A DNA stretch of 8,458 nucleotides from Actinomycetes bacterium (GTDB taxonomy: Bacteria > Actinomycetota > Acidimicrobiia > Acidimicrobiales > Bog-793): the NCBI GenBank assembly GCA_021823365.1, contig JAKAOD010000112.1, forward strand, positions 1 to 8,458, read 5' to 3'. A model generated the notes under the pieces. That model was not told the origin of the DNA, did no database searches, and saw only the letters and a list, made by a program, of their open reading frames with translations. Below are positions 6,599 through 8,458 of this stretch, piece after piece (the stretch's first letter is position 1; each line of letters starts with the position of its first letter). A program made the position numbers and the translations under genes.

Positions 6599-6614
6599 CC
6601 CGGACGTTCCCGGG
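6599..6614 (+). other. Short inverted repeat upstream of the second promoter
   Basis: CCCGG (6599-6603) can pair with CCGGG (6610-6614) around a 6-nt loop. No T-run follows. It could be part of the terminator zone or mere GC-rich chance. Confidence 0.18.
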
Positions 6615-6624
6615 TGACCTCGGC

Positions 6625-6654
6625 TTGGCGGGCTGCTACGCTGCCAGCTGATAT
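6625..6654 (+). promoter_or_regulatory. Candidate promoter of the aminotransferase-cupin unit
   Basis: TTGGCG (6625-6630), an 18-nt spacer and TGATAT (6649-6654) form a plausible promoter starting near 6661, about 30 nt before the gene. An alternative pair, TGACCT (6615-6620) and TACGCT (6637-6642) with 16-nt spacing, is equally readable. Either way the TGATCAA element lies at or just after the -10 box, where a repressor could act. Confidence 0.35.
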
Positions 6655-6666
6655 GTGATCAACCCG
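6655..6666. promoter_or_regulatory. Candidate regulator operator 2 (TGATCAACCCG)
   Basis: TGATCA lies in the sequence TGATCAACCCG (6656-6666), which matches the element at 1734-1744 in 10 of 11 positions. The palindrome is less perfect here than at operator 1 (GTGATCAA rather than TTGATCAA). Its position around the expected transcription start suits repression by the same regulator (inference). Confidence 0.42.
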
Positions 6667-6676
6667 CTGCGCTAGC

Positions 6677-6684
6677 GAGGAGGT
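6677..6684 (+). promoter_or_regulatory. Strong ribosome binding site of the aminotransferase gene
   Basis: GAGGAGGT, nearly the full anti-16S complement, ends 7 nt before the GTG at 6692. It overlaps the in-frame GTG at 6683, so 6692 is the better start. Confidence 0.7.
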
Positions 6685-6691
6685 GCGTGCG

Positions 6692-7870
6692 GTGGACGTG
6701 CGGGCGGTCCGGTCGCGCTACTCGGCACTCGGCGGCGACTTCGTGTTCCTCGACGCGCCGGGCGGCAGCCAGGTCCCCGACGAGGTCGGCCAGGCGGTGG
6801 CCCGTGCCTACGAGGAGGCGAGCGGGAACGCCGGGTTCCCGTACGCGACCTCGCGGCGGATCGAAGAGATCGTCGGCGAGGCCCGCGCCGCGACGGCGCG
6901 CTTCCTCGGGTGCGACGGCGACGAGGTCATCTTCGGGGCAAACATGACCTCGCTGTGCTTCACGCTCTCCCGCACCATCGCCCGCAGCTTCGCCCCCGGC
7001 GACGAGGTCGTGGTGACGCGCCTCGACCACGACGGCAACGTGGCGCCGTGGCTCGAGCTGGAGGAGGACCTCGGGCTCGTCGTCCGCCTCGCCGACGTCC
7101 ACGACGACACCACGCTCGACCTCGACGACCTGGCTCGGCTCCTCACCGAGCGGACGAGGGTCGTCGCCTTCCCCTGGGCTGCCAACTCGACGGGCACGAC
7201 GACCGATGCCGCCGCCGTCGCCGCTCTCGCCCACCAGGCGGGCGCCATCGCCTGGGTCGACGCAGTGCAGTACGCGCCGCACCTGCCGATGGACGTGCGC
7301 CGCGCCGGCGCGGACGTGCTGATCTGCTCGTCCTACAAGTTCTTCGGCCCCCACCTCGGGATGGCCGCCGTCCGGCGGGAGCTGGCGGAGAGCTGGCGCC
7401 CCTACAAGGCCAGGCCGGCGCCCTCGGCGCCGCTCGGGCACAGCTTCGAGACGGGCACGCTCCCCTACGAGCTGCTCGCCGGGCTCGCCGCGACGTTCCG
7501 TTACATCGACTCGGTCGGGGGGATGGCCGAGCTCGCCGCCTGGGAGCGGCAGCTCGGGGAGCGCTTCCTGTCCGGGCTGCCCGAACGCGCGTGCCTCTAC
7601 GGCCTGCCGTCGATGGAGGGTCGGGTGCCGACGTTCCTCCTCAACTTCCCGGGCGTCGGATCGGCCGAGCTCTCCCTCGAGCTCGCGGCGCGGGGCTTCG
7701 GCGTGTGGAGCGCCGACAACTACTACGCCCTCGGGCTCCACGAGCGCATCGGCTGGGGCGAGGCACTGCGCGTCGGGCTCTGCCACTACAACACCTTCGA
7801 GGAGGTGGACCGGCTCCTTCGGACCCTCGACGAGCTCGTCCCCTCGAAGAGCCCGGTGGCCCGGCCGTGA
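6692..7870 (+). CDS. Class V PLP-dependent aminotransferase, cysteine-desulfurase-like (VC1184-type)
   Basis: This 392-residue fold-type I PLP enzyme has its Schiff-base lysine K216 in CSSYKFFGPHLG. PLP-contacting D190 is in AWVDAVQYAPH and ring-stacking H113 in TRLDHDGNVAPW. The beginning (FVFLDAPGGSQVP), ATSRRIEEIV and FGANMTSLCFTLSRT match the family annotated as VC1184-type cysteine-desulfurase-like proteins. SufS/CsdA enzymes carry their catalytic cysteine in an RTGHHCA segment; the equivalent region here reads WSADNYYALGL (about 339-349) with no Cys. The only nearby Cys is C364 in VGLCHYNT, on the following strand. It is therefore probably not a sulfur donor but an aminotransferase, lyase or epimerase of unknown substrate. 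The GTG at 6692 is favoured over the one at 6683 by the ribosome binding site. The TGA at 7868-7870 overlaps the next gene's GTG, so the two products are made together. It has its own promoter region, separate from the Mo-hydroxylase operon. Confidence 0.87.
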   Translation: MDVRAVRSRYSALGGDFVFLDAPGGSQVPDEVGQAVARAYEEASGNAGFPYATSRRIEEIVGEARAATARFLGCDGDEVIFGANMTSLCFTLSRTIARSFAPGDEVVVTRLDHDGNVAPWLELEEDLGLVVRLADVHDDTTLDLDDLARLLTERTRVVAFPWAANSTGTTTDAAAVAALAHQAGAIAWVDAVQYAPHLPMDVRRAGADVLICSSYKFFGPHLGMAAVRRELAESWRPYKARPAPSAPLGHSFETGTLPYELLAGLAATFRYIDSVGGMAELAAWERQLGERFLSGLPERACLYGLPSMEGRVPTFLLNFPGVGSAELSLELAARGFGVWSADNYYALGLHERIGWGEALRVGLCHYNTFEEVDRLLRTLDELVPSKSPVARP

Positions 7871-8458
7871 GGCCCGTCGTCGTCGAGCTCGACACCCGCG
7901 CACCGCGACGCGGCGCCGGAGGCGTCTCCGTCCGCACGACGCTCGACGCCGCAGGCGGCTGCCCCGACGTCGTCCAGCGGGTCACGACGCTCGAGCCGGG
8001 CGGCGAGCTCACCGGGGCGGCCGAGCGCGGCGGCGAGCTGTGGTTCGTGCGGTCCGGCGGGGGCGGGCTCACCTGCGGCCCGGGCGGCGCCGGTGGCCGC
8101 GCCGCGGACGGCGACGGCGCGCCCGTCGGCGGCGCGCCCGTCGAGCTCGAGCCCGGTCTCGGCGCGCTCCTCGCCGGCGGTTGCCCGTACCGGCTCGAGG
8201 CGGGGCCGGCCGGGACGGAGGTGGTGATCGCCGTGCTGCCCGCCCGTCGGGACGAGGGCGGTGGAGCCGAGGGCGTCCCGCACGGCGGCGCGCCTGAGGG
8301 CGACGACGCCTCGGAGGGTCGGCGGCCGGGCGTCGCCCGCCTCGGCGACTGCGACGCGGAGCGCACCGGCGACCGGCTGTTCCGGGTGCTCGTCGGGCCC
8401 GGGCGCGGCTGCGAGGCGGCGACGCAGTTCGTCGGGGAGATCCCGCCGGGGAGGGCGC
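7867..8458 (+). CDS. Cupin-like protein (probable bicupin), cut off by the window end
   Basis: The frame opens at GTG 7867, overlapping the aminotransferase stop (GTGA), and stays open for 197 codons to the window edge. GGTGG at 7855-7859 is a modest ribosome binding site. The first half looks like a beta-barrel cupin: VTTLEPGGEL (39-48), GGELWFVRSGGGGL (55-68), VELEPGLGALLAGGCPYRLEAG (92-113, in part) and a VVIAVLP strand (119-125). The metal-binding histidines of cupin motif 1 (HxH) and motif 2 are absent, so this domain is probably non-catalytic. A Gly/Asp-rich linker (about 128-158) leads to DRLFRVLVGPGRG and ATQFVGEIPPGRA (185-197), which resembles the entry to a second cupin where the HxH motif normally follows shortly; that part lies outside. 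Bicupins include metal-dependent hydrolases and dioxygenases, for example ureidoglycine aminohydrolase. The assignment rests on pattern only, since no catalytic residue is visible. Confidence 0.65.
   Translation, partial: MRPVVVELDTRAPRRGAGGVSVRTTLDAAGGCPDVVQRVTTLEPGGELTGAAERGGELWFVRSGGGGLTCGPGGAGGRAADGDGAPVGGAPVELEPGLGALLAGGCPYRLEAGPAGTEVVIAVLPARRDEGGGAEGVPHGGAPEGDDASEGRRPGVARLGDCDAERTGDRLFRVLVGPGRGCEAATQFVGEIPPGRA

Noticed and set aside
6659..7903. Long minus-strand open frame opposite the aminotransferase gene
   Set aside because: Low-complexity Arg/Gly/Val translation with no recognisable motif; a shadow of the PLP enzyme gene.

Overview
The window is very GC-rich, favours G or C at third codon positions, and uses GTG starts for nearly every gene. 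Stop and start codons often overlap (GTGA, TGATG). This style suggests a high-GC actinobacterium (Actinomycetota); I cannot name the genus. All seven genes are on the + strand and the coding density is high. The sequence shows no tRNA, rRNA, CRISPR array, insertion sequence or phage gene.

Layout. (1) Positions 13-1729: a GntR/FCD-type transcription regulator, then a ketopantoate-reductase-family NADP oxidoreductase 34 nt downstream, probably co-transcribed. (2) Positions 1726-1902: a control region with a near-consensus promoter (TTGACA, 17 nt, TACCCT) whose -35 box overlaps the reductase stop codon, a TTGATCAA palindrome in the spacer, and a leader of about 140 nt with three possible hairpins. 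(3) Positions 1903-6516: a tightly coupled four-gene operon encoding a molybdenum hydroxylase of the xanthine dehydrogenase/CO dehydrogenase superfamily, in the order FAD subunit, [2Fe-2S] subunit, Mo subunit, CoxG-like membrane-anchor protein. (4) Positions 6517-6691: a C-rich, Rho-type terminator candidate, then a second promoter region carrying a near-copy of the TGATCAA element. (5) Positions 6692-8458: a class V PLP-dependent aminotransferase/cysteine-desulfurase-like enzyme that lacks the desulfurase cysteine at the expected place, translationally coupled to a cupin-like protein that runs off the window end.

How the parts may work together (inference). The Mo hydroxylase would hydroxylate an aldehyde or N-heterocycle and pass electrons through 2x[2Fe-2S] and FAD to an acceptor, probably at the membrane through the CoxG-like protein with its C-terminal transmembrane helix. 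Its Mo-site loop reads PNRGYSR. That is neither the form I CO dehydrogenase loop (AYXCSFR) nor the form II loop (AYRGAGR), so CO is an unlikely substrate. The reductase, the PLP enzyme and the cupin could handle later products. The shared element TGATCAA[A/C]CCG (1734-1744 and 6656-6666) before both downstream transcription units suggests one regulator, plausibly the GntR protein at the left edge, controls the whole locus. The substrate is unknown, and the combination looks like an uncharacterised catabolic cluster.
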